Assembly (NCBI GenBank): GCA_021018815.1
Contig: JAITYX010000012.1
Location: 3,583,001-3,647,000 of the forward strand
DNA length: 64,000 bases
Reading direction: 5' to 3'
Source: Talinum fruticosum
Lineage: Eukaryota > Streptophyta > Magnoliopsida > Caryophyllales > Talinaceae
Of the stretch, positions 36,040-48,503 are shown one piece after another; positions within the stretch are counted from its first letter, which is position 1; the number at the start of each line of letters is the position of its first letter. Both the position numbers and the translations under genes were made by a program. Under the pieces are notes generated by a model. It had not been told where the DNA came from. It did not search any database and saw only the letters and a list, made by a program, of their open reading frames with translations.

Positions 36040-37710
36040 ATGGCTCGGAACAACGGAGAGTTCGATGAAGGAAGATCTTCCAATGAGACCACCAAAGTTC
36101 AAAGGATCTAACTTCGTGCACTGGAAGAAACTCATGGAATGTTTTCTGCTAGATCATGATGAGGATGTTTGGAACATCATACAAGGAGGGAACTATATTC
36201 CTATAAAGACGGCAGAAACAAGACTCGTACCTAAGACAAAGGCCGAGTTCACTCGCTGATGAAGCAGCGAAGTTCAAAAAGAACTTCAAGGCAATGAACA
36301 TTCTGATGTGCGCCATCAGCTCGGAAGAATACAACCGAGTGTCCGCTCGTGATACAGCCAAAGAAGTATGGGACACACTGGTCAACACCTATAAAGGCAC
36401 AAGCCAGGTCGGATAAGCGAAGATAAGCCAATATCTTCATAAGTATGAGCTGTTCAAGATGGAGCCGAAGAAAACATCACTCGGATGTTCATTCGCTTAT
36501 CGAGATTACCAACAATCTCAAATCTCTGGGTAAAAAATTTCCCACGAGGAAATGTGCGAAAGATACTCGAAGCTTACCCAAGAAAAGATGGGGTCCCAAA
36601 GTGACAACTATCAAAGAGGCTTAAAACTTGTCTCGTACTAAAGCCGGACAAACTCATTGGGAAGCTTCTCACCCATGAGATCCACCTGGAAGAGGAGGAT
36701 GCAGAGGTCAGCACCAAAAAGAACATTGCAGCTGAAAGCCTCCGAAACCAGAGAAGCAGATCCGAGTTCTTCGACTCGGAAGAGGATCCCATGGCACTTA
36801 TCGCTAGAGACTTCAAGAGAATGATGAAGCACAAGAGATGGGATAAGAAGCCAAGAGAAGAGCTCTATAAGAAAGACAAGAAGGATAGAAAAGGTAAATA
36901 CTCTTCCTCTTCAAAGTTATCTTTGACTAAGAATTCTGGTCGTTTTGAATGTGGCAGCAAGGAACACATAGTCAAGGACTGTCCTAAGAGAAAAAGGGAC
37001 AGAAGAAAGAAAAAGGCTATGATGGCCACATGGAGTGACGAGGACTCATCGAAGAGGACGAGGACTCGGATGACTCAAAGTGTCCGATGGCACTTTCGAT
37101 TCGAAGTGAAAACAGAGTCGGACAAAGATCAATCAGACAATGAGGAAGCAAATCCTCAAGAGGTAATTGAATACTTTCTTAAATTTTCCATAAGTTGATT
37201 TAGCCAAGTATATTTTCACTTTGGAAGAGAAGTCCAATTCTGATTCTTCTCATTTTAAAGAACAACTTGAGTCAATTTCTTCGAGAGCATTTCTTTACAA
37301 AATGAGTTGGAAAACCGAGACTTACACTCGGAGAACTCAAGACTAGTGCTCAAACCAATGAGACTAAGTCTAAGTTACTCGAAAAGAAAATGAGTAACTA
37401 AAGCAAAAGCTCAACGAGTCTCAAGATCTTGTTTTAAAATTTACTCACGGTCGAAGAACCTTGATATGCTCTTGGGATCTCAATATGTCTCGTTTAGAAA
37501 ACAAGGTCTTGGTTTTAACAAAGAAAAAGAATCCAATTCCTACTCGGAGCTTTTCAAAAGGATTCCAGAACTATAAAGTTCAAGAAGGCTGAGCACGGTC
37601 CCATTCACAAAAATGAAAGGAGGACTGAACCCAAACCAGCTTACAGGAGAAAATCATCTCCACCGGTTTATAAGAGAAAAGCTTTTCAAAAGAAAGAGAC
37701 ACGGACTCAG
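36040..37710 (+). pseudogene. gag: Copia C gag
   Basis: Starts MARNNGEFDEGRSSNE, and a one-base insertion then shifts to PPKFKGSNFVHWKKLMECF and DEDVWNIIQGGNYIP, the UBN2-type copia gag domain. Later open piece 36791-37198: the zinc knuckle reads RFECGSKEHIVKDC, with the first cysteine replaced by arginine (intact CFECGSKDHIVKDC in copia F), followed by a basic KRKRDRRKKK and an acidic stretch. From 37200 the coiled-coil part is in broken frames. Confidence 0.8.
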
Positions 37711-38814
37711 TTAATTAGTCACTTAATTATATTAATTATGTTATTATCTATGTCTAATCTTGGAACAAAGTATTTTATACTTTGAGAACCAAATTAATTT
37801 ACTTTTGTAGGTTGTTCAAACGAGCCTATCCTAATTTTGAATTACAAAAGTAATCGGCTTCAAAACGTCAAATCACCAGCAGACAAGGCTTTTTCCACCT
37901 TCGACCTAGCCCCGGACACTATGTTAGGGTTGTCTATTTCCAAACCGGAAATCTGCAACACTAAGCTCAACGGTGGTTTCCACCTTATTTTTCAAGACAC
38001 CACCGGTGGTTTTGGGACTTCTAAAGGAGTCAAGAGCTGTTTCCCAACGTTCATATCTCAACAGATATTTTCGAGTGACTCAAAAATCCATTACAACGGT
38101 CGCAAGGGACTTCTAGTCGGAAGATGGACACAACGGCTAAGATGCTTGGTCATCTATAAATAGAAGCCAACTTCCAAGACTTGAAGATTGCTTGAACCAA
38201 TCGTTAATACACATACTTGAGCAAAAGTCATTGTATTCATTCTCAATCTTCTACTTACAACTCCAAGTTTGTATTTATTATTTCTCCGAGTTGTAAGGTC
38301 TTGTACTTAGTTACAAACACTATCTTTCTTACTCTCTAAGTAAGGTCCCTTGATCGAGCTGTAAGGGTTAACTCAACTCGGTTGTCCTTAATCGTAAGGG
38401 TGATCTCAGTGAGGAAGTAGTAGATCGGATAAGGTAATTTCGAGTCTAGGAAAACTTGTACGAAGTTGTCTAAAGAAGCAACTCGGGTTGAGTCGCTCAT
38501 CGAATTTTGTGGACTCAAAATAATGGATTTGACTTCATGCTTGGATTACCACGGTCCATGGTTTTCGCTCAAGAAGGGTTTCCACGTACTTTCGAGTTAT
38601 TACTTTTCGAGTGCATTATAGACTCAGATCGTTTCAAAGTTATGCTTAATCTGTTTCTTCACTCTTCACTCGAATTCTAAGTTAGTACTTTTCGAGCTCA
38701 TCCTTGACTCTCGCTCACCTCAGATTCATATCTATTTTAAATTTCAAGCAAATTTTATCATCACCCTACTCACCCCCTCTAGGGTGGCTTAACCTCTCCC
38801 AGAGCAAACCTTCA
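37711..38814 (+). repeat. Copia C 3' LTR, 5'-truncated
   Basis: Starts inside the LTR (ttaattagtcacttaattat), carries the TATA box at 38154-38163 and ends with the full terminus ...CAAACCTTCA. It faces the 5' LTR of copia B (39011-40608) at 196 bp distance in inverted orientation. Confidence 0.85.
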
Positions 38815-39010
38815 TATGATGTTCCGGATCATCGTGATCTAATAGGAAACATTCCATGAGCTTCTTCTAGTGCACGAAGTTAGATCCTTTGAATTTTGGT
38901 GGTCTCGCTGGAAGATCTTCCTTCATCGAACTCTCCGTTGTTCTTAGCCATTTGATCTTTAAACCTTTGGATGGTTAGATCCTTTTTGAAAGGCTAGGCT
39001 CGATACCAAT
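38815..39010 (-). pseudogene. gag: Copia B PBS and gag start
   Basis: The minus strand reads LTR, TGGTATCGAGCC (38997-39008), then the gag beginning, including the LVHWKKLMECF-equivalent (38900-38850), up to the DEDVWNII-equivalent, where copia C was inserted. Confidence 0.8.
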
Positions 39011-40608
39011 TGAAGGTTTGCTCTTGGAGAGGCTAAGTCACCCTAGAGGGGCGGTGAATAGGGTGATGATGAAATTTGCTTGAAATTTAAAATAGATATG
39101 ACTATGAGGTGAGTAGGAGTCAAGGATGAACTCGAAAAGCACCGACTTAGAGTTCAAGTAAAGAATGAAGAAACAGATTAAACGAACTTTAAAACTGTCT
39201 TGAGTCTAGAAGGCACTCGAAAAGTGATAACTTTGAAAGTACGTGGAAACCCTCGTGAGGCGTAAAACCACGGACCATGCTAATCCAAGCACGAAGTCAA
39301 ATCCATTATTTTGAGTCCACAAAATACAGTAGATCGACTCAACCCAAGTCGCTCCCTTAGATAACTCCTTACATGTTTTTCCTAGACTTAGAAATTCCCT
39401 TATCTCGATCTAGTACTTCCTAACCGAGATAACCCTTACGAGTTAGGGACAACCGAGCCGAGTTAACCCTTACAGCTCGACCAAGGGACCTTACCTAGAA
39501 AGTAAGAAAGAGAGTTTGTAATCGAGTACAAGACCTTACAACTCGGAGAAATATTAAATACACAATTGGAGTTGTAAGTAGAAGATTGAGAATGAATACA
39601 ATGACTTTTGCTCAAGTATGTGTATTAACAATTGGTTCAGCAATCTTCATGTCTTGAAAGTTGGCCTCTATTTTTAGATGACCAAGCAGCTTAGCCGTTG
39701 TGTCCAACTTCTGACTGGAAGTCCTTTGTGACCGTTGTAATGGATTTTTGAGTCACTCGTAAAATATCCGTTGAGATATGAATGTTGAGCAACGGCTCTT
39801 GACTCCTTTGAAGTCCCAAACCACCGGTGGTGTCTTGAAAAGTAAGGCGGAAACCACCGTTGAGCTTAGTGTTGCAGATTTCCAGCTTTGAAACATGCAA
39901 CCCCGACAAAGTGTCTAGGGCTAGGTCGAGGTGGAAAAGCCTTGTCTGCTGGTGATTTGACGTTTTGAAGCTTAGCATTTTGTAATTCAAAAATAGGATA
40001 GCCTCATTTGAATAACCTACCAAAGTAAATCAATTTGGTTCTCAAAGTATAAAATACTTTGGTCCAAGATTAGAGACAGATAATAACATAATTAAGATAA
40101 TTAAATGATTAATTATCTAAGTCAGAAAAGGAATGGAATTTTCTCGAGTCTAATATCCATGATACTTAAATTCCATCTTAGTCGAGTATAAAATATAATC
40201 AAGTCAAAAGGAGAAAATCATAGTAGACAAACTTGATTTAGACTAAACAAATTTCAAACAAAATATGTCGACTTAGAATAGTGAATTAACAATATAATTC
40301 TTGGAACATGAAGTCGGACTCGAGTTTATGCGCGTGAAAGAAAGTGTTTGAACATGCGATATACCCGAGTGTTGAGTGGCTCGGAACTAAGTGTGAAGTG
40401 GCATGTAGAAGTATGCTTTCCGAGTCATTTAGAATCAAGCGTAAACATATACGGTAGTTTCTATAACACTCGGGAAACTGCTATATCACTCGTAAAAGTT
40501 TCGAAGGCACATGGAATGACTTGAAAACAAAACCCTATAAGGATGAAGTCTTATACCTGATTCCTTGATGGAACTCAGAAAGGTGTAAGTATAAAGTCCG
40601 AGTCTTCA
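39011..40608 (-). repeat. Copia B 5' LTR
   Basis: TGAAGGTTTGCTCTTGG at the left and GTCCGAGTCTTCA at the right, followed by the target copy 'aaaat'. The TATA region (39667-39676) reads CTAAAAATAG, one base off the box of the 3' LTR. It is about 1.6 kb, like its partner. Confidence 0.85.
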
Positions 40609-41232
40609 AAAATGATTATTAAAGGTCAAGTAGTGACCATCAATGGAGACAACCTCCGTGCTACTATCACCTCTAAAGAGTCTATCTTTGAAATTGAACA
40701 CGACACTAATGATGAGGAGCTTTATAGGTTTGAGACCGTTGTTGTTCTATACAAGGATGAAGCACCTTTCCATTTCAATCCTTATGTCAACCCTAGTGTC
40801 CACTCAATGCTACTGAAGAAGGGGTATTTTCCTCGCCTTAGTCGTAGGTAGGAAAGCATACCACCCAATCTTTCCACCCCTTGAACCTACCAACAACTAT
40901 AAGTTCGGGCTAAGCTATCATCTAACTGCTAAAGAAATAGCCAATGCTAAATGTGAAATACAAACTAGGAGGACTGCAACATTCACAGTCCATTAGATCA
41001 AACTCTTTCCTCGTACCCTAAATGGGGAATTCCTAAAAGAAGAGGATTACTTCAGTTACTATGGTTTTCCGAGCCTTACTACATCAAAGAGAAGGGTATC
41101 CTGGTACCTGGTTTAGAAGTTTTCAATAACCGCCATGTGTTAAAAAAAAAAGGCACCCTACCTCCTCGAGAAGGGACAGTCCACATAAGACTGGACTAAT
41201 CAGCCGAGAGTAACATTTTTGGTTATTGTAGT
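40609..41232 (+). pseudogene. Gypsy gag-protease fragment, right part
   Basis: Continues from 27098: MIIKGQVVTINGDNLRATIT, the acidic EHDTNDEELY block, then VHSMLLKKGYFP. Downstream frames are broken but match 10860-11200 of G1. At 41232 it meets a minus-strand copy of the same region head to head. Confidence 0.7.
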
Positions 41233-42836
41233 TATTGGTGCACTCAAGGGGTGGAAAGATCGGGTGGTATACCCTCCTGTCTATAGCTAAGCTAAGAAAA
41301 TACCCCTTCTTCCTTAGCATCAAATAGACAATAGGGTTAAGATAAGGATTGAAGTTAAAAGGTGCTTTATCCTTTTCTACAAGCAGATGACAATCTGGAA
41401 TCCAAGAAAATTCCTCATCATCAGCATCATGCACGATTTCAACGACGAGACTCTTTAGAGGTGATAGAGGCACAAACGTTATCTCCTTTGATGGTTACTA
41501 CTTGACCTTTAATGATAATTTTAACTTTCCGATGCAATGTAGAGAGCACTACCGGTGGTCGTGTAACCAAGGGCATCTTAGAACAAGATTGAAAGTGGCT
41601 GGAATGTCTAGGACTTGGAAGTCGGTATTTTCACCACCGGCCCGACATTGATTGGAAGAGTCACTATTCCCAAAACTATTGTTTTGGAATTATCATAGGC
41701 TCGAAGATGAACAGTATGCTTAGAGAGTTGTTGCTCTCTAATGGCTCACCTTTTGGTAGTTCTCCATGGGCAAACGTTCACAAGCAAATCCATTATCCAC
41801 TAAGGTTAGAGGGATAAACTTGTTAATACAAGTTACGCTTAAGTAAAGGGCATTGTCGTGTGGAATGCCTTCTTCAGGAAGGTCTTTCTTGTCGAATGTG
41901 ATGGTTTCATCCCCGTTATTGACCAATCCTACCACCTCCTTAGGCGTAGTTTCAAGAGATACCTCAATTTTGCTAAGTGCATCAATTAAGGCTTGCTTAT
42001 GTTTCGGGAGGCGGATATAAGTTGGCGAGATGGAAATGTCAACTTTAAGTTTCTGAAGCTGTTCAGGATTAGGTCTTCTTCCTTAACAATTTCTTTTTCT
42101 TTTGGGGCTTCTTGAGTCTGTTGGGGACCCATTGGTGTATTATGTCCTCCGGATCTAGCAAGGAACTGGATTTAGGACTCTTTGGCTCTCCCCAAAAGTA
42201 ATCTTCTTCTACGGGTTGTATGCCCCGAAGTTATCATCATTATTGTCTTTAGTTTCGTACACATATTCTTCGTTACTTACCAATAATCCATGGACTTTTG
42301 GTTCTAAGAAGGTCGGATAACAACCGGTTTGGACCTACCGATGTCTTGAATGAAGATAAATGGATGCCACTAATCTGGAATAGGTTCGAAAAGATAGTTA
42401 AGGTTCCATTGAATGGATTCTTGTTGTTGTTGGGTTTCTCAATGACCTTAGGTAGAGGAATTTAACTGTCGCAAAACATACTCTCTAATTTGTTCTTGAA
42501 TGTCCAATATTGCTCCATATCGTGTCCTCGTGCACGATGGTACTTACGGAATTTTCCTACATCCCGGTTTTTTACTGTTTTGCAGCTTTCGATTCTACTC
42601 TTACAGGTGGCAACTCAATCTTCCCTTTAGACAACAGACGGTCGAGGGCTTGAGCGTAAGTAGTATCTATAGGAGTGTAGTCATTATACCTATTAAGGGC
42701 CTTGACATATGCAACCCTACTAGTATTGCCTTGATTAGAGGTTTTTTGTCCTTAGATTGATAATTACCTCTCGTATCCAGCCACAACTTTTGTGGTCGTG
42801 GTAGACAACTCTTCTTCTATCAACATACCTACATCT
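41233..42836 (-). pseudogene. pro: G2 protease and nucleocapsid region
   Basis: Minus strand: knuckle region near 42560-42500, charged linker (42300-42060), VGLVNNGDETITFDKKDLPE (41935-41880) and the retropepsin stretch LTLVDNGFACERL (about 41820-41780, DNG followed by F rather than S). A VVEIVHDADDEEF block then leads to LMLRKKGYFLSLA (41320-41280). It stops at PTNNYN, at the inverted junction. Confidence 0.7.
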
Positions 42837-43574
42837 CTAAGGGTCTGTGAAGCTCATAAACGGTAGGAATTTGAGATGTTGGTTATAGGCAGGCCGAAGG
42901 TTCTTCACAATAATTCTAACTTGGTCCTTCTCAAAAGTTCGATCTACCATATGGGTAGCCTTTGCCCTCCATCCGGTGAGGAAGTCGGTGAAGCTATCTT
43001 CCTCCCCTTGTTTGATCAATTCCAAGTCTCTAAAGTTTAAAGGTAAATCGGTGTTATAGGAGTATTGGTGTAGGAACTCCTTACACAGATAGTTCCAATT
43101 AGTGACCTTACATGGGTCACCTGCATTATACCATTTCATTACATCACTGTCCAATGTCCATGGGAAGATGATGTGGTAAGTATCTTTAGGTACATTTTTA
43201 AGAGTCATTGCTCCTAACAAGTTGCGAACATGATGATAGGGGTTTTGACAACCATAAAACTTGATGTCCGGCATAGTAAACTTGGGAGGTAACTTCCCTT
43301 TGGGGATTGAAGTGAATCCCATGAGATCAAAGTAGTGATTCTTGAATATAGAGGATTCCCTTAACATTTGTTCTAACTTATCTATGCGTGTATCGGACTT
43401 AGGCTTAGACTGGGACTAGGTTCTGGAGTGGGTTCTGGATCAGGTGGAGGGTCTCCTGGACGAGCTTCTACATTACCTTTGTTCATATTATCCTGAAGTG
43501 TCTTTAGGATGACTCGCTAGAATTTTAGACATAGACTCTATCTTTTTGTCTTGAGCCTTAATTCAGGCATCCAT
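42837..43574 (-). pseudogene. gag: G2 gag (capsid)
   Basis: The best gypsy capsid in the window: a 176-codon open run (43367-42837) with LRESSIFKNHYFD, MPDIKFYGCQNPYHHVRNLL, MKWYNAGDPCKVTNWNYLC, LELIKQGEEDSFTDFL and IVKNLRPAYNQHL. Upstream the start region (43574, counterpart of METQFEARDKK) contains stops. Gene order and similarity to 8565-9280 of G1 are clear. Confidence 0.8.
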
Positions 43575-45132
43575 CTTGGCTGAGGATTTATGGAGCAAAG
43601 TGAGGATGGGAGATTTTTCTTGTTCTCCATCCATTGGAGGAGAATTGTTTTTAGGTACTATCGTATGATAGAAGACTGACTGAGCCAGTATTATGTGCAT
43701 AGAATTTGGTCGCGCTGGTTTAGATTGAAGTGTAGAGCGAGGGAAGAAGTACCAAACTCCTTGCTGAGGCGTTCTAACCTTTTGGAGCTCACATTCCGAC
43801 AAAACCCAATGACGGTAGGCTTCCCTATTCTGCAACCCAAAGGATAACCGCTTAAGACCATGTGTAAGAACACCAACTTTTGGGAGGAAGGGGCTTAAGT
43901 TCAAGACCCGAAGAGACTAAAGAAAGAATGATTCTTATTTGGATGCACAAAAGAAATGCAAAGCACTTGAAATAGAATGTAATGATGTTAATGACTTAGT
44001 TTGGGATGACTTTTAATTTGGCTAATGCACATATGGATTGCAAAAATGGATTCACCTAATTGAAGATGAACTTATTTTGGCTAAAATGCAAAATGAAATG
44101 AAAATATGGACTCACCTAATTTGAGATGAATTTATTTTTGGTTAAAGACAAAATGAAATGCATAAATGGACTCACCTAATTCGAGATGAATTTATTTTTC
44201 ACTAAATGAAAAATGAAACGTATAAATGGACTCACCTAAATGGACTCACCTAATTTGAGATAAATTTATTTTTGGGTAAATGTAAAATAAAATCATAAAT
44301 GGACTCTCCTAATTTGCGATGATTGTTTTTGTCTAAATGCAAAATGAAATGTATAAATGGAATGCAAAAATGTATAAATGGAATGCAAAACCCTAAAGAA
44401 ACACTCGACTAAGAAGAGAGGAGGGTTACCGACAAGACCCTTTAGACCGACCGGCGATGGCCGGCGCTAGCTAAGCCTCGGCAACCGGTGGCTACCTAAA
44501 ACCTACACTAAAAGATAAATTTTTGGGATGACTCAAAAATGCAATTAATGGACCGATCTAAAAAAGGAAGGTAGTTTTTGACTTTTGGCTAAAAATGCAC
44601 ATATTGGATCGACTCAAGGAAGATTAATTATTGTGTTTTATTCGCACCCATACAAGGATTATTTAGCAATTCTAACCTAACCTAAAGGCTCACAATTAGA
44701 AGATTAAATAATAAAACAACACACATTCATCCAAGCATGCAAGTGAAGAAACAAGGGACCACCTAAACCATAAAGGATCTATGGTAAAAAAAAAAAGAGG
44801 GATAAAACTAGGTAGGATACATGGTGTCTCATAGTCCGAACATTTAGTCCTCTCGTGAGGTGCAAGACAAGAAAAGCATGAATCCTTGGTGCCTCTTAGT
44901 AAACCAAAGAGAGTGTGCTAAGATGGAAGAGGTACCACCTCCCTTACAATCAAGCCTAGGTTAGCAGTTCGAACCTCATCCAAAATTGTTCTTAGAGGTC
45001 AAGCTTAAAGGTCGAAATTAAAAGCAACTATGTTCCTAGGCTACCTAAATGTAAGATTCCTAATGCAAAACACATTAAGAAAATTCACAACTCAAATGTT
45101 CAAGCTTCACCATCTTAATAAGTGACACTATA
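43575..45132 (-). other. G2 leader
   Basis: Minus-strand leader between PBS and gag. The part 43563-43904 is open and aligns with 8224-8505 of G1; whether it is an N-terminal gag extension is unclear. It contains the tandem repeats (44010-44390) and a GC-richer stretch (44440-44510) conserved with G1. Confidence 0.6.
44010..44390 (-). repeat. ~60 bp tandem repeats in the G2 leader
   Basis: Six or so units of 'aaatggactcacctaattt' with 'gagatgaatttattttt' and 'aaatgaaatg', inverted relative to 7790-8095. One unit carries an internal 20 bp duplication (44222-44245). Confidence 0.8.
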
Positions 45133-45150
45133 CCCAGCGGAGTCGCCACT
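45133..45150 (-). promoter_or_regulatory. G2 primer binding site
   Basis: Minus strand AGTGGCGACTCCGCTGGG, directly at the LTR edge (ttaggaacc begins at 45151). Same site as in G1. Confidence 0.75.
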
Positions 45151-45363
45151 TTAGGAACCGCAATCCGTTCATCCCCTCCGTAAAGGGAGCCGGATCTAGA
45201 GGGGACCGAGCTTCCCCATTAATGTCGGGTCTCTTTTTTAAAAATTCTTTTTAAAGATGATTTTTGAAAGATTATTAGAAATGGGGATGCACCTCTTATT
45301 GAGATTTTCGATTTTTGTAATTTAATTTGAAATAGATTAATCAAACAATTTTGGCAGCTTTAT

Positions 45364-48300
45364 TGTAACACCCCTAGGAGTATTACAACGCCGAGTTCCT
45401 TAAAGGAACTCCCAAGGCTCTTTCGGTGTTGGTTTGGCTGTCTAAACTCAACTTAAAAGTAATGCCGGTGGTTTTCCCAAAAGAATTTGAGATTCTCTCG
45501 AAAATTTCGGCAGAGTTCCGTTTGTAATATGGACTAACCCATAGGCTTAAAGCCTTAGAACCTTGCATGAAAAAAACATGATATAACTCAACGAGCCACA
45601 CGCTCGGAGTATACAACTCAACGGCCACACGCCGGAGTCCAACCAATCATGCTATACAACTCAAAACAGTCTAAAGGGTTTCTATACATTTGGTACAACT
45701 ATATGCACTAAATTACAAGTACAACATTGAGAAATATCGTAAATGCATAATCTTGACTTGAATCGTTCGAGCGGAGTCCGAAATATGCTAAGGGTAAATC
45801 ATGCTCCTGAAGTGTACCTGCAACACTCGGGAGGGAAAGGGGGAATTTGTGGGGGTGAGCAATAATCAACGGGCTCACCGGAGTCTTATACCCTTAAATT
45901 GGAAATTCTTTACACATAATACTCATAATAATGAAATCTGCGAAAACATAATAACATAATAGAAATCTATATATTTTTCACTGAAATCTCTTGTAATGAA
46001 AAGATCAAGACTCTTTAATCACTTAAAAGCACACATTCACATTCAAGAATACTTCTTTTGGGGTTGAATCAACTTTTCGGGCCTTTTGAGGATTCGAACT
46101 AGCACTTCTTTTCTCATAATTTCACGTAATTTCTCATATTTCTCTGATTTCTCTTATTTCGCTGAGGCGCGACCCCGGATAAAAAGTTCCGGGACCTATC
46201 TTCTAGGAAGTCTCGGATCGGGCATCCCGCCTCTGCAGGACCCCTGTTAGAATCCTTCCTCGAAGTTTCTAGCTAGGCGTCCCCAGTTCGAACCCTTCGG
46301 TATGCTAAACGATCCGTAGCCTGTTGATTCAAAACTATTTGCACATTCTCATTCATCACATTCACTTTCTAGCTTTCTCAATCGATTTAGTATCAAGGAA
46401 GGCATGACACCACGTGTCACCCTTATAAATTCACTTTCTCAAATCTAATTTACTTTCTCAAATACTTTTATTTCTTTAGAATAGAATCACGTTGGAAAGA
46501 TATATCACAGGAAATCACATTCAAGGTTCATTTCACGTAAAACACAAAACTTCTTTCGAAATTACTTGTGAACATCACATAAAGCAAGCACATAGCACGA
46601 ATATTCACCATCCAATGCAAGCAATCATTCTCAACTCTTTTCCCAACTAAGCTTTTCTCAATTCATCGGTTTAGTACGATTGAATCCATTTTCCGAGCCA
46701 CAATAACCGCAAGTAGATACTATTTAACTCGACGTTCTCACTTTTCCCAATTCACTATCTTCTCCTCATTTCCTCATTTCATGACTTCACTTTGTGAACC
46801 GACCTCTTTGCTCTCATTCAACCATATATCCTTAAACTTACTTTACCGAATTTCCTCTATCTCCATTCATCTTTTAATTCAATTCTTTCTCAAAGGTCTT
46901 AGACATGACTATGGCTTAGTTCCACTTTACCGTCCCCAACTTGCTATTTCCCAACCTCAATCTCCCATTTAATATCTCTTACCTTATTAATCGATTCTTG
47001 CTCACCCATCCTTAATTATGTACCTCTTACTTACCTTTCATTATTCGATTCCCGTTAGTTTTACTTACTTTCACGCTCGGTTCAACCTCAAGGATTTAGA
47101 ATACTTCGAATGCACTTAACCTCACAATTACCCATTTCTCACTTAAATGCCCCAATTGCGCGTCACTTAATACGATCTCCTATTCCTCTTGACACTTCCC
47201 TTGATATTTCCCGAATTAGTACTTGTTTCTTAATGCCGCGAATTCAATAAATCCCTAAAACTCAATCTGAATATTAATTCATAACTTATGCCCAAACCCT
47301 ACGTACTTATCCCCAACCGACCAAGTTCCCGATACTACTCGTTATACCCTAGTAACCCAACTTCGTTTGAATTCCCGGGTTCCAGTTCAGGCCTAAACAA
47401 CTATCAATTCCCCTTATAACTCCTAATTCGACTTTCAGTAACTACTAATCCCACTCATAAGCATACAAGTTCAGTACTCACAATCACATTCAACAATCAC
47501 AATAAACTCATTTGGATTCGAAATTAGTAGTAGTTTAGAGTATAAGACTACCCACCTCGATTCGGGGATTGAAGGTTTGTGATTTGTTGAGGTTCGAGCT
47601 CCCCGGTTCGGTTCCTTCTTTCGGTTCCTGCTTCCCTGCCTCTAGCCCACCGTTTGCCGCCTCTCGGTCCGCCCCCGGGGCTTACCGCCGGTCTGCCTCC
47701 CTTGCCGCCGTTCCTTTTTCCCGTTTCCGGCCTCCCGAACGCTCGCTCGTCTGTCTCTGTTTCGGGTCCGACTTCCGCCTTCTCTACGCCCGGTCTCTCG
47801 CTCTCTTCCCTTCGCTTTCGTCCGCCGCCCGCTGCGTTCGTCACTCCGCTCGCCGGCCTTCGGCCTTCGCTTCGGTTCCCGCACACCCCTCTCTCTCTTT
47901 CCCCTTTCGGTGCTCTCCCTTCGCCGCGTCTGCTCGCGACGCCGACCGTCGCCTCCGGTCCCGCGGTGGTCGCCCGTCCTCGCGGTCTCCTTCGCCGCGC
48001 GCACTCGCCCCTTCCCTCTCTCTCTCTCTTCCGTCCGGTGGTTCTCTCCCCCCTTGCTCTGTTTGCTCTGCTTCTCCTCTTGCTTTCCCCGACCCCCTCC
48101 TTCTTTTCCTGCTTCTCTCTCTCTCCACCGCTTAATTGGCGGTTAATGCACCTAATTGGACCCCAACTTATCTTTTCATCTCTTCATAATTCAGCTAAGG
48201 TAATCCCAGGCCCATATACGACAAGTCCATATCTCCTCCCTTCCATCCTCTTACGCTGCTGCGTCCTAACTTATTTTAATATGCCGGCCACGACAATTCT

Positions 48301-48503
48301 TAATCACCCAACAATTTAGCTCGATGAAAAAGGGAGGCAATTTCCTTGATTTAATTTATTCAATACCAGCCTCCAAAGGAATTCTAACGTAATATGTCCG
48401 AGCAGCAAATAAAATCGAGTCACTCAACCCCTAGTGGCGGGGAATAATATTCAATAATTCTATGTTTTTCAATTTGCCTTTCTTTAAAATTCCGGGTATT
48501 ACA
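45364..48503 (-). mobile_element. D2: solo LTR-like unit, 3.14 kb
   Basis: TGTAACACCCCTAGG at the left, CCGGGTATTACA at the right, flanked by 'tttat' on both sides (45359-45363 and 48504-48508). Same family as D1 and D3; inner sequence matches D3 more closely. Contains the GC-rich island (about 47560-48130) preceded by 'tagagtataagactaccc'. No gag or pol. Confidence 0.75.
47560..48130. other. GC-rich island in D2
   Basis: Same position and skew as in D1. A plus-strand frame of 188 codons (47569-48135) ends close to the 'cttaattggcggtta' landmark, as in D1. Frames on the minus strand are open too, so composition alone may explain it. Confidence 0.6.

Larger units (their letters stand above)
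35229..38814 (+). mobile_element. Copia C, plus strand, internally deleted, inside gag of copia B
   Basis: Order: 3' portion of a 5' LTR (35229-35978), PBS, gag (36040 to about 37710), then the 3' portion of a 3' LTR (37711-38814) ending exactly CAAACCTTCA. Protease, integrase, RT, RNase H, aORF and the first ~0.5 kb of the 3' LTR are lost at the 37710/37711 junction. The left edge cuts the 5' LTR and the host gag together, so no target duplication remains. Confidence 0.8.
27099..40608 (-). mobile_element. Copia element B (Sirevirus-like), 13.5 kb with nested copia C
   Basis: Bounded by two LTRs (27099-28705 and 39011-40608) and the 5-bp duplication 'aaaat' (27094-27098 and 40609-40613). Removing it rejoins the gypsy protease reading, as in 10580-10640. 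Minus-strand order: 5' LTR, PBS (38997-39008), start of gag (38815-38996), [copia C 35229-38814], rest of gag, protease, integrase, RT, RNase H, extra ORF, PPT, 3' LTR. An extra ORF downstream of pol and the RT wording place it with Sireviruses. Pol order and the initiator-Met primer site are typical of Ty1/copia. Confidence 0.85.
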
